Positions 37,948 to 48,400 of a DNA stretch of 64,000 nucleotides are shown piece after piece; position 1 is the first letter of the stretch; each line of letters opens with the position of its first letter. The position numbers were made by a program, and so were the translations under genes. This DNA is from Natrarchaeobius oligotrophus (GTDB lineage Archaea > Halobacteriota > Halobacteria > Halobacteriales > Natrialbaceae), in contig NZ_REFZ01000003.1 in NCBI RefSeq assembly GCF_003841465.1, forward strand, positions 248,001-312,000, given 5' to 3'. The notes below the pieces were generated by a model that worked only from the letters and a program-made list of their open reading frames with translations, was not told the origin of the DNA and made no database searches.

Positions 37948-39570
37948 ATGATATTCACATCACGCGGAACGGGAGCTGGGGAGTCGAACGACGAACGACC
38001 GGAGCCGGCATCGACGGCCGACGAATCCGCCGACGGAGTCGATTCGTCCGCCCTGTTAGGACACGTCGTCGACGGGCTCGACAGCGCGGTCGTAATCGTC
38101 GACGATCGAAGCGAGATCGTCGAGGTAAACGCGGAAGCGACCGACCTGCTCGGAATCGCCGAAGCGGACGCCGTGGGGCTTACGCCCGGACAGCTGTACG
38201 GCGTCGGTTCGGACGCGACTCCGCTTTTCGAGCGGGCTCGAGAGCGCGGCGACGAGATTCGAGACCACCGGGAGACGATCGTCATCGACGATCGCGAGCT
38301 CGTCGTAAACCGAACCGTGGTTCCGTTTCTCGAGGACGGAGAGTTCGCCGGCGGAATCGAACTCGTCCGCGACGTCACCGAGGTGGAACGCGAGCGAGAG
38401 CGAACCGAGTTACTCGAGGAGTACCAGCGATCGGTGCTTCGGGACTTCGAGAAAACCGTGACGGCGCTGGGGGAGGGGGACCTCACAGTCGAAACGACGG
38501 TTCCGGAGCCGCCGGAATCGTTCGAAGAGATCCAGACCGTCCACGACCGGTTCGACCGAATGGCCGACGATCTCGACGGTGCGGTCGACAACGTTCGCAG
38601 CGTCGTCGAGACGGTCGACGAACTCTCGGAGGCGCTTCTCGAAACCGGAGACGAGCTAAGCGCGAACAGCGAGGAAGTCTCCGGTTCGATCGACGAGATC
38701 GGCCGTTCGAGCGAGCGGATGGCTGAGGGAACCGCCGAACTCCTCGAAGACGCCCGCGAGGCCGACGAAAGCGCGTCCGATCTGTCGGCGTCGATCGAGG
38801 AGATCACCGCGACGATGGACGAGATCGATCGGACGGCCGAAACCGCCGCGTCACTCGCCGCAGAAGGGCGCTCCGACGGACGGGAGGCCGTCGAAGAGAT
38901 CCGTACCGCCGTCGAGGCTGCCGATCGGATCACCGCGGAGGTCGACGACCTGGAGGAACGGATGGCCCAGGCCGGCGAGATCATCGACGTGATCTCGGAG
39001 ATCGCCGACCAGACGAACCTGCTCGCGCTCAACGCCTCCATCGAAGCCGCCACCGCGGGCGAGGCCGGCGACGGCTTCGCCGTCGTCGCCAACGAGGTCA
39101 AGAGCCTGGCCGAAGAGTCTCGCGAGTCCGCCGACGAAATCGAGCGAATCATCGAGGACGTCCAGTCGCGGACGGACGCCGTCGTCTCCGGTATCGATCG
39201 GATGAACGACGACGTCGCGGACGGTGCGGACGCCGTCGAGACGGTCGTCGACCGCCTCGAGGAGATCAAGACGGCCATCGACGAGACGAGTTCGGGAACG
39301 GCGGACGTCTCCGCGACCGTCGAGACGCAGGCGAGGGACGTCCAGCGGGTCAGCACCCTCGTCGAACGGACCACCGAACAGTGCGACGAGTTCGACGCGA
39401 GCGCCCAGCAGATCGTCGCCGCCATCGAACAGCAGTCGCTGGCGATGGATCAGGTCACCGAGATCTCGAGCGCGCTCAGTCAACGCGTCGACGCGCTCAA
39501 CGACCAGATCGAACGGTTCAAACTCGAACGCGGCGAGACGGCAACCGTCGGCGCCGTCGGTGACGACTAG
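37948..39570 (+). CDS. Soluble PAS-containing methyl-accepting transducer
   Basis: The 540-residue protein lacks membrane segments. A PAS domain (about 35-145: [27 protein letters not shown]) leads to a HAMP-like helical part and the signalling coiled coil (about 235-520). The canonical hairpin tip [43 protein letters not shown] is present. It is therefore a cytoplasmic transducer, possibly sensing redox or a small molecule, that signals to CheA. The ATG at 37948 was chosen; a GTG at 37942 is also possible. It is divergent from pdxS. Confidence 0.9.
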   Translation: MIFTSRGTGAGESNDERPEPASTADESADGVDSSALLGHVVDGLDSAVVIVDDRSEIVEVNAEATDLLGIAEADAVGLTPGQLYGVGSDATPLFERARERGDEIRDHRETIVIDDRELVVNRTVVPFLEDGEFAGGIELVRDVTEVERERERTELLEEYQRSVLRDFEKTVTALGEGDLTVETTVPEPPESFEEIQTVHDRFDRMADDLDGAVDNVRSVVETVDELSEALLETGDELSANSEEVSGSIDEIGRSSERMAEGTAELLEDAREADESASDLSASIEEITATMDEIDRTAETAASLAAEGRSDGREAVEEIRTAVEAADRITAEVDDLEERMAQAGEIIDVISEIADQTNLLALNASIEAATAGEAGDGFAVVANEVKSLAEESRESADEIERIIEDVQSRTDAVVSGIDRMNDDVADGADAVETVVDRLEEIKTAIDETSSGTADVSATVETQARDVQRVSTLVERTTEQCDEFDASAQQIVAAIEQQSLAMDQVTEISSALSQRVDALNDQIERFKLERGETATVGAVGDD

Positions 39571-39789
39571 CCGGTCCGGACCTTTTCCGCCCGCGCAGGT
39601 CCGGATTTCAGGACTGAAGTTTTCCAGAAACGTCTCGAGTCGACGGCCCTCCGACAGACGCCGTTCGACGTCCTCGAGCGGAATCCGGGGGTGTCGCGCT
39701 CGCCAAGGTCGGCCGCCACTCGACGCAAACGGACCACGGCGACAACCGCTACTGTTTTGCGGGTGACGTTCGTCACGCCGGACGAGACG

Positions 39790-40506
39790 ATGTCCGAGAC
39801 GTCGCGGCTGCCCGAGCGCGACCCGCTGCCGAGATACCTCGCGCCCGTCCCGAAGCGACTCGAGGACCTCGGGTTGCGGTTCGCGTGGCTCGTCGTGGCG
39901 ATCAACCTCGCGGGGACCGCCTTCGGCTTCTGGTACTACTCCGGCCAGTTCGCCCGGACGCCGGCCGTGATGTGGCCCTGGGTCCCAGACAGCCCGGTGG
40001 CAACGCTGTTGATCGCGCTCGCCATCGCCTGCTGGAAGCTGGGCTACGAACAGCCCTGGCTGACGGCGCTTGCCTTTTTCGGAAACATTATTCTGGGCCT
40101 CTGGACGCCGTACACCCTGCTGGTCTTTCACGAAACGTACGCGGCCCAGACCCACCCGCTCATGTACCAGTTCCTCTTTTGGAGCCACCTCGGGATGGTC
40201 GTCCAGGCGTTCGTCCTCCATCGCATCACCGACTTTCCCGTCCGGGGGGTCGCCGTCGCGCTCGCGTGGTACGCGAGCAACCTGGTCGTCGACTACTTCG
40301 TCCCCGTCGTCGGCGACCTCCACCACACGACGATTCCCGTCGCACGCGAGACGCCGATGTTTCTCGGCGCGGACGCGCTGGGCGTGGTCGCCGCCGGTGA
40401 AGTAACGTTCACGCTGCTGGCGGTGTTTCTCGCGCTCGCGACGCGGGTCAAAAAGTGCGAACGAACCCTGGATCGAGTCGAACCGACGGGTCGGAACGGG
40501 GGTTAA
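39790..40506 (+). CDS. DUF1405-like membrane protein
   Basis: The 238-residue protein has about six membrane helices with aromatic-rich segments (INLAGTAFGFWYYSGQF; PWLTALAFFGNIILGLWTPYTLL) that I associate with DUF1405. The function of the family is unknown. Its stop codon overlaps the stop of the convergent HTH gene in a shared TTAA (40503-40506). Confidence 0.75.
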   Translation: MSETSRLPERDPLPRYLAPVPKRLEDLGLRFAWLVVAINLAGTAFGFWYYSGQFARTPAVMWPWVPDSPVATLLIALAIACWKLGYEQPWLTALAFFGNIILGLWTPYTLLVFHETYAAQTHPLMYQFLFWSHLGMVVQAFVLHRITDFPVRGVAVALAWYASNLVVDYFVPVVGDLHHTTIPVARETPMFLGADALGVVAAGEVTFTLLAVFLALATRVKKCERTLDRVEPTGRNGG

Positions 40507-40862
40507 CGGTTGATGTCCTCGACGAACGCCAGCTCGAGGTGCGGATCGAGCGACCGGGCGGCCGGTTTGCGTTCGACGGTGTCGGTCGCGGGGTCGTATC
40601 GCAGGACGTCCGAGTCGACGAGTTTCCAGAGGTGGTTGTGCTGGAACTCGAGGCGGATCTCCGCCGCGCGGATCGACGTCGGCGCCTCCTCCCTGTCGGC
40701 GACGTACTCGGCCAGTTCGTCCAGACTCACCGGGCCGACCTTGTGCGACAGGTAGTACAGGACGCGTCGCCGTCGCTCGTCGGCCAGGAGGTCGAACACC
40801 ACGTTCGACGAGAGTGTGGCATCGCGCTGTGTGGGGTTTCCGTTTGTAGTGTCGGTCTTCAT
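40503..40862 (-). CDS. Winged-helix protein (DUF7344-like)
   Basis: The 119-residue protein has a winged-helix body: LSSNVVFDLLADERRRRVLYYLSHKVGPVSLDELAEYVA, then HNHLWKLVDSDVLRYDPATDTVE as the wing. This is the pattern of haloarchaeal DUF7344-type regulators. It probably binds DNA as a dimer. The target is not known. An AT-rich promoter region lies upstream at 40930-41000. Confidence 0.8.
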   Translation of the reverse strand: MKTDTTNGNPTQRDATLSSNVVFDLLADERRRRVLYYLSHKVGPVSLDELAEYVADREEAPTSIRAAEIRLEFQHNHLWKLVDSDVLRYDPATDTVERKPAARSLDPHLELAFVEDINR

Positions 40863-41351
40863 AGTGCTCTGTACTCGGCTTACACGACGACGAACGACAG
40901 CACGGCTCGAGACGACTTCAGCAGAGCACGACTATCAATAGGTCACTACCAGCATAAACATTCTCTTAAATGCGGGCAACATTGCGTATTCATCCAGTAA
41001 GTACTGCAAAAGATTGTATTTTATTCAGTACAGTAGCGATTTCCGTGATTGATCGGAAACTCGGACGGACGGGACCGGCGGACGGCGCAGGCGATCGGCT
41101 GCCCGACGGTTCGGACGAACTAGTACTCCGCCAAGCGTCGACTGCAGAGTCGAACCGGCCTGCGGCGACGGATTCGACCCTGCAGATCAGGCTTGCCAAA
41201 GCACTAGTGGCCGTCAGTTCCGGTGCAACTCGCCGTCTGCGGGCACGCCGACGCGGGGGCGACGGCCCCGCTATAGGTCTGTTGTAACGGTGTACCGGTG
41301 GAACCGCAGGACGGTCACGATCCCGCCGGTTACGACGGGCTGTTGTCCGTG
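40863..41351. other. Intergenic region with a palindromic element
   Basis: This 489-nt stretch separates the winged-helix gene from the downstream end of valS and has no convincing gene. Its first part (40930-41050) is AT-rich with promoter-like sequence. Its second part contains the 90-bp imperfect palindrome described separately. Confidence 0.5.
41119..41208. repeat. 90-bp imperfect palindrome with ACTAGT ends
   Basis: The left arm (41119-41163) and the reverse complement of the right arm (41164-41208) share ACTAGT, CAAGC, CTGCAG and GTCGAA in the same order and spacing, with a few mismatches. The centre is GC-rich (CCGGCCTGCGGCG). It could form a long hairpin, or be a miniature inverted-repeat element or a transposon-end remnant. 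No target duplication is evident. Confidence 0.75.
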
Positions 41352-44072
41352 TCAGTCGTCCTCGAGGACGACGACCGCCGACTCGGTCTCGATCATTCGG
41401 CCGTCGCCGGAGTACGTCCGCTCGAGGTCGACCTCGAAGAGCTCGTCGGCGAGTTCTTCGCCGGCGACGCGCAGGACGCCGGCGTCGTCGTCGATCTCGT
41501 ACTCGCCGGCCTCGATGCCGGCGTCGATCTCGCCGACTTTCGCGCCGTACTCCGGCCCGAGCGTCGCGTAGTCGAGGTCGATCGAGGCGACCTCGGTCGT
41601 CACCTCGGGTTCCTCCTCGAGGACCTCGAGCGTTCGAACGTGCATGACGTTCTGGATCGCGTCCTCGAAGCCCTCGACGGAGCCGTAGACCGACACCGAC
41701 TCGAGGGCTTCGTTCAGCGGAAGCTGGTTCTCGCTTTTGTACCGGCGCAGCGCGGAGATAACCTCCATCGCGGTCTCGCCCGCCTCGAGGTCGGCCTCGT
41801 AGCCCCGCGGCACCGGCCAGTCGCGCGTGTGGATGCTCTCGAGAGCGTCTCGGGGCTGGCCGTCCGCGTAGAGGGCCTGCCAGATCTCCTCGGTGACGTG
41901 CGGGAGAAACGGCGCCCACAGCTCGAGGAACGTCCGGTGTGCAGTCCGCAGCGCGTACCCCGTCGAGGGGTTGTCCTCGCGACCCTTGGCGATCTCGAGG
42001 TAGTCGTCGCAGAAGGTGTTCCAGAAGAACGTCCGCAGCCGGTCGCGGGCCTTCGCGAACTCGTAGTTCTCGAAGTAGTCGGTGAGTTCCGCGATCGCGT
42101 CGTCGAGTTCCGCCAGCAGCCAGCGGTCGATCGCCTCGAGTTCGTCGGGCTCGTCGGGATCGGCAGGTGCGAGCGTATCGACCAGCTTCGAGGCGTTCCA
42201 GAGCTTGCGCAGCAGCTTCTCGCCGGCGCGGAGGTCTTTCTCCTGGTACGGGAAGTCGTCGCCGACGGCGGCGCTGGCCGCCCAGAAGCGGACGGCGTCG
42301 ACGGGGTACTCCGCGAGCACGTCGTCAGGCTCGACGACGTTCCCCCTCGATTTGGACATCTTCTCGCGATTTTCGTCGAGGACGTGGCCGTTGATCAGCG
42401 TCGCGTCGAAGGGCACCTCGCCGGTGTGTTCGTAGCACTTGACGATCGTGTGGAACAGCCAGAACGAGATGATGTCGTGGCCCTGCGGCCGGAGGTCGAA
42501 CGGGTAGAGTTCGGGGTGGTCCATGACGAACTCCTCGCTCTCGTCGTCCCAGTCCCAGCCGGCGTTGATCAACGGGGTCAGCGAGGAGGTCGCCCAGGTG
42601 TCGAAGACGTCCTCTTCGGCCTCGAAGGCGTCGTGGCCGCACTCCGGACAGGCGTCAACCGGCGGCTCGTCGCTCAGGGGATCGACCGGGAGGTCCTCGC
42701 GTTCGGCCATCACCGGATGATCGCACTCCTCGCAGTACCAGACCGGGAACGGGATGCCCGAGTCGCGCTGGCGGGAGATGAGCCAGTCCCACTCGAGGCC
42801 CTCGATCCAGTGGCGGTACCTGGTAAACATCTTCTCGGGGTACCACTCCATCTCCCGGCCGGCCTCGAGGTACTCCTCCTTGTGATCGAGGATTTCGACG
42901 TACCACTGCTTGGAGACGCGGAACTCGACGGGCGTGTCACAGCGCTCGTGGACGCCGACGGCGTGGGTGATCTCCCAGCGGTCGCGGAGGTAACCCTCCT
43001 CGTCCAGGTCCTCGACGATGGCCTCGCGGGCCTCCTCGGTGGAGAGGCCCTCGTACTTCCCGGCGAGTTCGGTCATCGTCGCGGACTCGTCGATGGCGAC
43101 GCGAAGCGGCAGGTCGTGGGCCTGGTACCACTCGATGTCCTTCTGGTCGCCGAAGGTACAGCACATGACGATGCCGCTTCCCTTCTCCATGTCGACGCGG
43201 TCGTCCGCGATGATCGGCACCTCGTGTCCGAAGATCGGAATCCTCGCGCTCTCGCCGACGAGATCCTGATTCTCGTCGTCGTCGGGGTGGACGAAGACGG
43301 AGACGCAGGCGGGGATCAGTTCGGGTCGCGTCGTGGAGATGACGAACTCCTCGCGCGGCGGGTCTCGCGGATTCTCCGCTCGACCGTCCGAGGAACGTCG
43401 TTCCTCGCTCTCTCCCCCGACGACCTCGAACGCGATGTCGTTGAAGTGGCTGTGGCGCTCGTCGTCTTCCATCTCGACCTGCGAAATGGCCGTCTCGCAC
43501 TCCGGACACCAGATCGCGGGCGCTTTCTTGCGGTACTCCCGGCCCTGCTCGTAGAGGTCGAGAAACGAGAGCTGGGAGATGCGCTGGACCCGCGGCTCGA
43601 TCGTCTTGTACGTGTTCGACCAGTCGATCGAACAGCCCAGATCCTGCATCTTGTCGGTGAACTCGGCCTCGTACTCGGTACAGACCTCGCGACACAGTTC
43701 CTGGAACTCCCGTCGCTCGTAGTCCTGGTGGCGGATGTCGAGTTCCTGCTCGGTCAGCCGTTCGCTCGCGATCCCGTTGTCGTCGTAGCCGAACGGAAAG
43801 AGGACGTCGCCGTCGGCCATCCGCTGGAAGCGCGCGGCGAAGTCCTGGAGGGTGTGGCCGTAGAGGTGGCCCATGTGCAGGCTGCCCGAGACCGTCGGCG
43901 GCGGCGTGTCGATCGCGTAGACGGTGTTCGGGTCGCGCTCGGGATCGCTCTCGTAGGCGTAGGTCCCCTCGTCGACCCAGCGGCGCTGCCAGCGGGACTC
44001 GATCTCCGTGGGATCGTACGAGCCCTCGAGCGTCGGGTCGTCGCTCGCTCGCTCGGGTGTCTCGGTGCTCAT
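41352..44072 (-). CDS. valS: Valyl-tRNA synthetase
   Basis: The 906-residue protein is a class I synthetase with the HIGH-like motif in PTVSGSLHMGH (near 60), the KMSKSRGN motif and a C-terminal anticodon-binding domain. The CP1 editing domain lies between these motifs. A short insertion rich in E, R and S (about residues 215-237) interrupts it and is encoded by a sequence with a 9-bp perfect palindrome. The start at 44072 (MSTETPERASDD) was preferred over the 36-residue upstream extension, which lacks family similarity. Confidence 0.95.
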   Translation of the reverse strand: MSTETPERASDDPTLEGSYDPTEIESRWQRRWVDEGTYAYESDPERDPNTVYAIDTPPPTVSGSLHMGHLYGHTLQDFAARFQRMADGDVLFPFGYDDNGIASERLTEQELDIRHQDYERREFQELCREVCTEYEAEFTDKMQDLGCSIDWSNTYKTIEPRVQRISQLSFLDLYEQGREYRKKAPAIWCPECETAISQVEMEDDERHSHFNDIAFEVVGGESEERRSSDGRAENPRDPPREEFVISTTRPELIPACVSVFVHPDDDENQDLVGESARIPIFGHEVPIIADDRVDMEKGSGIVMCCTFGDQKDIEWYQAHDLPLRVAIDESATMTELAGKYEGLSTEEAREAIVEDLDEEGYLRDRWEITHAVGVHERCDTPVEFRVSKQWYVEILDHKEEYLEAGREMEWYPEKMFTRYRHWIEGLEWDWLISRQRDSGIPFPVWYCEECDHPVMAEREDLPVDPLSDEPPVDACPECGHDAFEAEEDVFDTWATSSLTPLINAGWDWDDESEEFVMDHPELYPFDLRPQGHDIISFWLFHTIVKCYEHTGEVPFDATLINGHVLDENREKMSKSRGNVVEPDDVLAEYPVDAVRFWAASAAVGDDFPYQEKDLRAGEKLLRKLWNASKLVDTLAPADPDEPDELEAIDRWLLAELDDAIAELTDYFENYEFAKARDRLRTFFWNTFCDDYLEIAKGREDNPSTGYALRTAHRTFLELWAPFLPHVTEEIWQALYADGQPRDALESIHTRDWPVPRGYEADLEAGETAMEVISALRRYKSENQLPLNEALESVSVYGSVEGFEDAIQNVMHVRTLEVLEEEPEVTTEVASIDLDYATLGPEYGAKVGEIDAGIEAGEYEIDDDAGVLRVAGEELADELFEVDLERTYSGDGRMIETESAVVVLEDD

Positions 44073-44209
44073 GCTCTCACCGCCCTGGACGGGCGTCGTC
44101 GGTGCGTCGGTCGCCGGAGTCGAGTTCGGTCGATCATGGCTGCGACTGGTCGTTGCTCGGTGAATACTGGTCGGTGACAATACATCCGTCGAAACGGGGT
44201 TGGTGGTGT

Positions 44210-44224
44210 GGGCCTAGGAGGCCC
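44210..44224 (-). promoter_or_regulatory. Hairpin upstream of valS
   Basis: GGGCCT and AGGCCC form a perfect 6-bp stem with a 3-nt loop about 140 nt upstream of the valS start, overlapping the stop of a 23-codon ORF. It could be a leader hairpin or terminator-like structure in the valS 5' region. Only the pairing is seen. Confidence 0.3.
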
Positions 44225-44285
44225 CTACGAAAACGGCGTCGGGCGACCCCGCCTCCCGGCCGGAGACGACGACGGCGTCACTCAT
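44214..44285 (-). CDS. Possible 23-residue upstream peptide
   Basis: A short frame (MSDAVVVSGREAGSPDAVFV...) starts at an ATG and ends at a TAG inside the hairpin upstream of valS. The residues look like an ordinary haloarchaeal N-terminus. It may be an upstream regulatory peptide or a chance ORF. The rest of 44073-44462 holds no other gene that I can see. Confidence 0.25.
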   Translation of the reverse strand: MSDAVVVSGREAGSPDAVFVGAS

Positions 44286-44462
44286 ACGACGAGATACTGG
44301 CGGCAGCGGTGTTAGGTGTTTCGTCGGCGGTCGGCGGCTCGGGGCCTCCGCTCGCGATCGGCAGCGCTCGCCTTCGTCGGAGTGGACGGGTCCGCTCGCC
44401 GGGCGGCGTGGTCAGCACGCGTCAAAAGAGCCGACGTCTTTCGCCGTCAGGACGTGACCCTG

Positions 44463-45305
44463 CTACCGCAACATCGCGCCCGCGGGGTGGGTCGCGCAGA
44501 CGGCGGGGTCGTAGCCCGCGTCCGAGAGTCCCGTGCCGAGCGCGAAGACCGTGTCGCCGAGCATCGCCATCGACGCCTGGCCGCCGGCGTCGGCGACGTC
44601 CTCGATCGCCGCCGCGACCCGGTCGGTCAACAGTCCCGCCTCACGGGCGAACGCCCGTGAAGCGTAGACGAACGAGAGCAGCGTCGGCTCCTCGACGACC
44701 CTGCTGAGGGCGGTCGTTCCCGCCTCGGTCAGCCGATCCGTGTCGCCCGACAGCACCGCCGCCGTCGAGAGTTCGCCGAACGCGACGTACTCGACGCGCG
44801 CTCGAGCGGGGATCGCGTCCAGCTCGTTCACCTGGGGTCCGCCCGGCTCGAGCCTGATGGGCACGCCGCCCTGGGCCTGGGCGACGACGTCGCCGAGTCC
44901 CGTCTCCGCTCGGACCTCGGCGCCGTGGGCGATCGTGACGAGTTCGTTCTGGGAGAGTTTTCGGTCGAACGCGCGGTTGGCCGCCAGCGCGGTGCCAAGC
45001 GCCATCGCGCCCGAGACGCCGAAGCCGGCGCCGAGCGGGAGGTCGGCGTCGGCCTCGACGCGGGCGGAGACGCCGAGCGCCTCGAGGACGGTCGCCACGG
45101 GCTCGACGGCCGTCTCCTCGCCGTCCAGGACGATCGTCGGCGGTTCGTCGGCCGACTCGGAAACCGGTCGGACGGTCACCTCGACGCCGTCGGTGAGCGT
45201 CAGTCCCGCACCTCGAGAGCCGGCTTTCGTCGGATCCTCGTGGGGGTGGGCGCTGAAGAACCCGGTGACGTGACCGGGAACGAACGCCGTCGCCTCCTCG
45301 CGCAT
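44463..45305 (-). CDS. Pantoate kinase (GHMP family, CoA synthesis)
   Basis: The 280-residue protein matches archaeal pantoate kinase (COG1829): FVPGHVTGFFSAH at the start, the GSRGAGLTL segment, and the GHMP loop PLGAGFGVSGAMALGTALA. It phosphorylates pantoate in the archaeal route to coenzyme A; phosphopantothenate synthetase then adds beta-alanine. The partner enzyme is not in the window. Confidence 0.9.
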   Translation of the reverse strand: MREEATAFVPGHVTGFFSAHPHEDPTKAGSRGAGLTLTDGVEVTVRPVSESADEPPTIVLDGEETAVEPVATVLEALGVSARVEADADLPLGAGFGVSGAMALGTALAANRAFDRKLSQNELVTIAHGAEVRAETGLGDVVAQAQGGVPIRLEPGGPQVNELDAIPARARVEYVAFGELSTAAVLSGDTDRLTEAGTTALSRVVEEPTLLSFVYASRAFAREAGLLTDRVAAAIEDVADAGGQASMAMLGDTVFALGTGLSDAGYDPAVCATHPAGAMLR

Positions 45306-45423
45306 TGCCCACCCTTGCGACTCGGCCGGTATAACGTTGAAGATTCGCGAGTCCGCGCGAGAGGCGTCGTGTCAGCGGTCGAAGGGGCTCCGGGGTGTGG
45401 AACCGGTGTTCGATCGGCGCGCG

Positions 45424-48400
45424 TCAGCGCCCGAGCGCGGCGGCCACCGCCTCGATCGGATGGGGCGGCTCGGCCACGCCCTCGGAGTCCGCCAGCTGCG
45501 TCCGACAGGACGCGCCGGGGGCGACGACGCGCTCACCGTCGCTGTCGTCGATCTGCTCGAGGAGGATGGCGGCGACGTTCCGACTCATCGAGTAGTGTTC
45601 GGCCTCGTAGCCGAACGAGCCGGCCATCCCGCAACAGCCCGAGTCGAGCGCGTCGACCTCGTAGCCGACCGCCTCGAGCACCGACGCGGCGTGGCCGTCT
45701 TTCTTGGTGGCCTTCTGGTGGCAGTGACCGTGGTAGGTCAGACGCTCGTCGGGTTCGGCGGCCGGCAGTCCCGCGGCGAGGTCGAACCGGTCGAGATACT
45801 CGCAGACGCCGTAGGTGTTGGCGGCGACGCGTTCGACGTCCTCGCCGGCGAGCAGGTCCAGGTAGTCCGACTGGAGCATGACCGCGTCGGAGGGTTCGAC
45901 GAGCACGACGTCCCAGCCCGCCTCGACCCGCGGTGCCAGCGCCTCGACGTTCGTCCGCGCCCGATCGCGCGAGACGTCGAGAAAGCCCTTCGAGTGCGCC
46001 GGCCGTCCCGTCGACGTCACGCCCTCGGGGAGCCGGACGTGAACCCCCGCCGTCTCGAGCACCTGGACGGCCGCCTTCCCCGCCCGCGGGTGGTTGTAGT
46101 TCGTGTGCGTGTCCGGAAAGAGCAGCACGTTCCGCTCGGCGTCCGCGAGCGGAACTCGCGGTCCGCGGGAATCGAACCAGTCCGCGAAGCTCTCGGCGGC
46201 GAACGGCGGCAGATCGCGCTCGCGGGCGATGCCCAGCGTCTTCTCGGCGAGCAGGCCCGACCCCGGCAGGGAGGTCAGCCAGTTCGAGACCGGCGCGAGC
46301 GCCGAGCCGACGGCGTTCAGTCGGTCGACGTTCGCGAACAGCCGATCGCGCGGGCTCGCGCCGACGTCTCGATGGCGGGCGTGTTCGACCTCGGCTTTCA
46401 GTTTGGCGACGTCCACCTCGCTCGGACAGTCGCGCGCACAGCCCTTGCAGCCGATACAGAGGTCGAGCACCTCCGCCATGAACTCCGGGTCGGTCGCGTC
46501 GACCTCGAGGTCGCCGGCCATCGCGGCCCGGAGTGCGTTCGCCCGCCCGCGGGTGGTCGCACTCTCCTCGCCCGCCGCCCGGTAGGTCGGACACATCACG
46601 CCGCCGGTCGTCTCCTGGCCGCCCCGACAGCCGCCACAGCCGTGACAGAGTTCGACCATCCCCTGGAACCCGTTCTCGCACTCCCACTCGAGGGCGGGCT
46701 CGAAGCTCGGGTCGTGATCGTAGTCGGGATCGAACCGCAGGTGCTCGGTCATCTCGTGGTCGCCGCAGACGGTTCCGGGGTTGAGCAGCCAGTCCGGATC
46801 GAACGCGCTCTTCAGGTCGCGAAAGAGCGTCCAGACCTCCTCGCCGTACAGTTTCCGGTTCCACTGCGTTCGCGCGCGGCCGTCGCCGTGCTCGCCGGAG
46901 ACGGAGCCGCCGTACTCGACGACGAGGTCGGTGACCGCGTCGGCGATCCCCTCGAACGTCTCGAGGCCGTCGACCGTCTTCGTCTCGACCAGCGGCCGCA
47001 TGTGCATACAGCCCGGCCCCGCGTGGGCGTAGAAGCTCGCGAACGTGTCGTAGGACTCGAGGACGTCCCGGAAGTCGGCGACGTACGCCGCCAGGTTCTC
47101 CGTGGGAACGGCGGTGTCCTCGATGAACGAGACGTGTTTCGCGTCGCTGGTCCGCGAGAGCAAAATCGGCGCGGCGCTCTTTCGCAGCTTCCAGAGGCGC
47201 GCCCGCTCGTCCGGGTCGTACGCCTCGAGAGCGTCGAACGCGCGCACCGGTTCGTCGGGTTCGCCTTCGACCGAGTCGCCGCTCGAGCCGTCTCGACCCG
47301 AGTCGCCGGTCGAAACGTCACTCGAGTCGGGAAGCCGATCGGCCAGCAGGTGGTCGACCTGCCGTCTCGCGTCGGCGTCGCTCTCCGCGTAGAACTCGAC
47401 CAGCAGCGCCGTCTCGGTCTCCTCGGGGAGCAGCGCCGCGACGTCCGCGAACTCCTCGGTGTCCCGGGCCAGCGCCAGCAGGACGTCGTCGATCGCCTCG
47501 ATCGCCGCCGGCTCGTGGCGGCGGACGATCGCGTCGACGTCGGCCATCGCCTCGAGCAGGTCGTCGTACGCGAGCATGGCGACCGCCTTCGTCTCCGGGA
47601 CGGGCTCGAGCGACACCGTGGCCTCGGTGACGATGCCGAGGGTGCCCTCGCTGCCGGCGAGGGCGCGCGCCAGGTTGACCGTCGCGTCGGGGTCGATCTC
47701 GAGGTCGCCCGCGTCGGCGCGCTCGTCGAAGGCGTCCGGCTCGCCCGCCGCCTCCGCGACCAGCCGATCGAGGTTGTAGCCGGAGACGTTGCGCTTCAGC
47801 TGCGGGTAGGCCCCGCGGATCGCGTCGGCCTCCTCGTCGATCACCCGCCACAGGGCGTCGTAACTCCGCTCGAGGCGGTCACCGTCGGGGTCGGCGCGCT
47901 CGCGCAGGTCGGCGACAGTCACTTCGCCGAACTCGGCGACGGTGCCGTCGGCGAGGACGACCTCGCAGGAGTCGACGTAGGCGTCCGTCTTGCCGTAGGC
48001 CAGCGAGTGCGCGCCCGTCGAGTTGTTGCCGATCGCGCCGCCGACGGTGCTACGGTCGCCCGCCGCGGGATCGGGCGCGAACTTCAGCCCGTGGGGGGCG
48101 GCCGCCCCGTTCAACTCCGCGAGAACCGTCCCGGCCTGGACGGTCGCGAGCCGGTCGTCGGGGTCGATCGCGAGGACGTCGTCCATGTGAGCGGTGAAAT
48201 CGAGAACGACGGCCTCGTTGACCGCCTGACCCGCCAGGCTCGTCCCGCCACCGCGGGGCAACACCGGAATCTCGCGTTCGGCGCAGTACCTGACGACGCT
48301 CGCGACGTCGGCCGTCGAGCGCGGGAGGACGACGCCGATCGGCGTCACCTCGTAGGCGCTGGCGTCCGTCGCGTACAGCTGTCGCGAGTAGGCGTCGAAG

